Shown: positions 63,848-64,000 of the stretch, piece by piece
Position numbering within the stretch: position 1 is the stretch's first letter
Layout: every line of letters starts with the position of its first letter
Source of the DNA: Comamonadaceae bacterium
GTDB lineage: Bacteria > Pseudomonadota > Gammaproteobacteria > Burkholderiales > Burkholderiaceae_C
Direction of reading: 5' to 3'
NCBI GenBank assembly: GCA_003599455.1
Contig: QZKF01000011.1
Span: 31,189 to 95,188, forward strand
DNA: 64,000 nt
Notes under the pieces: model-generated
Told to the model about the DNA's origin: nothing
The model's input: the letters and a program-made list of their open reading frames with translations, nothing else
Databases searched by the model: none
Made by a program: the position numbers and the translations under genes

Positions 63848-64000
63848 ATGGCAAAAGAGAAATTTGAGCGGACCAAGCCGCACGTGAACGTGGGCACGAT
63901 CGGTCACGTTGACCATGGCAAGACGACGCTGACGGCGGCGATCACGACGGTGCTGGCGGCCAAGTTTGGCGGTTCGGCCAAGGCCTACGACCAGATCGAC
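63848..64000 (+). CDS. tuf: Elongation factor Tu, 5' part
   Basis: 51 residues before the window ends: [29 protein letters not shown], with the P-loop GHVDHGKT intact. EF-Tu delivers aminoacyl-tRNA. Betaproteobacteria usually have two tuf copies, one at the end of the str operon as here. AGGA lies eight bases ahead of the ATG. Confidence 0.97.
   Translation, partial: MAKEKFERTKPHVNVGTIGHVDHGKTTLTAAITTVLAAKFGGSAKAYDQID

Overview
The window is a high-GC, gene-dense chromosomal segment of a betaproteobacterium, most likely Burkholderiales/Comamonadaceae (Hydrogenophaga-like). This rests on the rpsL-rpsG-fusA-tuf block, a complete homoprotocatechuate (hpa) operon, Mg-type HemB, heavy GC bias and many GTG/TTG starts. 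The genus is inference. I see no rRNA, tRNA, IS element, prophage or CRISPR.

Layout. 1-10.7 kb is housekeeping and mixed: 3' end of gatB, a DUF4124 protein, pyrE and exonuclease III starting back to back, a DM13 protein, an MBL-fold hydrolase, an M48 protease, an AmpG permease, an acyl-CoA synthetase, and an OmpR-type regulator with its histidine kinase. 10.98-30.8 kb is one long minus-strand polysaccharide (O-antigen/EPS) locus of 19 genes. It is read from rmlB and ends at a strong terminator hairpin beside a WbpM-like dehydratase. It encodes dTDP-sugar synthesis (rmlBDAC plus Fdt-type isomerase, aminotransferase and acetyltransferase), UDP-L-FucNAc-type synthesis (fnlA, fnlB, fnlC), glycosyltransferases, a PglK-like ABC flippase, a Wzy-like membrane protein, an FkbM methyltransferase, and an initiating sugar transferase with an epimerase/reductase and WbpM.

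30.9-36.2 kb holds a zinc-finger protein, ilvE, a small membrane protein, radA, a J-domain-like coiled-coil protein and a nitronate monooxygenase. 36.2-43 kb is the hpa meta-cleavage pathway (hpaR, G1, G2, E, D, F, H, I) for homoprotocatechuate from 4-hydroxyphenylacetate. The hpaE-hpaD gap carries two copies, in opposite orientation, of a modular structured repeat. 43-52.8 kb is catabolic and accessory: class II aldolase, KPR-family reductase, LuxR regulator, Rieske oxygenase, orphan TRAP binding protein, MarC, MaoC, SDR, HCCA-isomerase-like protein, dienelactone hydrolase, amidohydrolase and GST.

52.8-64 kb contains corA and hemB, an unusual protein built from a degenerate kinase ATPase fold plus a pseudo-receiver, a candidate small RNA with promoter and terminator, hemJ, a VanZ-like protein, a 2Fe-2S ferredoxin, an alpha/beta hydrolase, a D-Ala-D-Ala carboxypeptidase, and the str operon (rpsL, rpsG, fusA, start of tuf) with a clear promoter and several leader or intercistronic stem-loops.

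The observations most worth following up are the paired repeats with different stems but shared single-stranded blocks (39652-39897), the degenerate sensor/pseudo-receiver protein and the RNA-like element behind it (55157-56479), and the Wzy-type locus that appears to use a PglK-like ABC flippase in place of Wzx.
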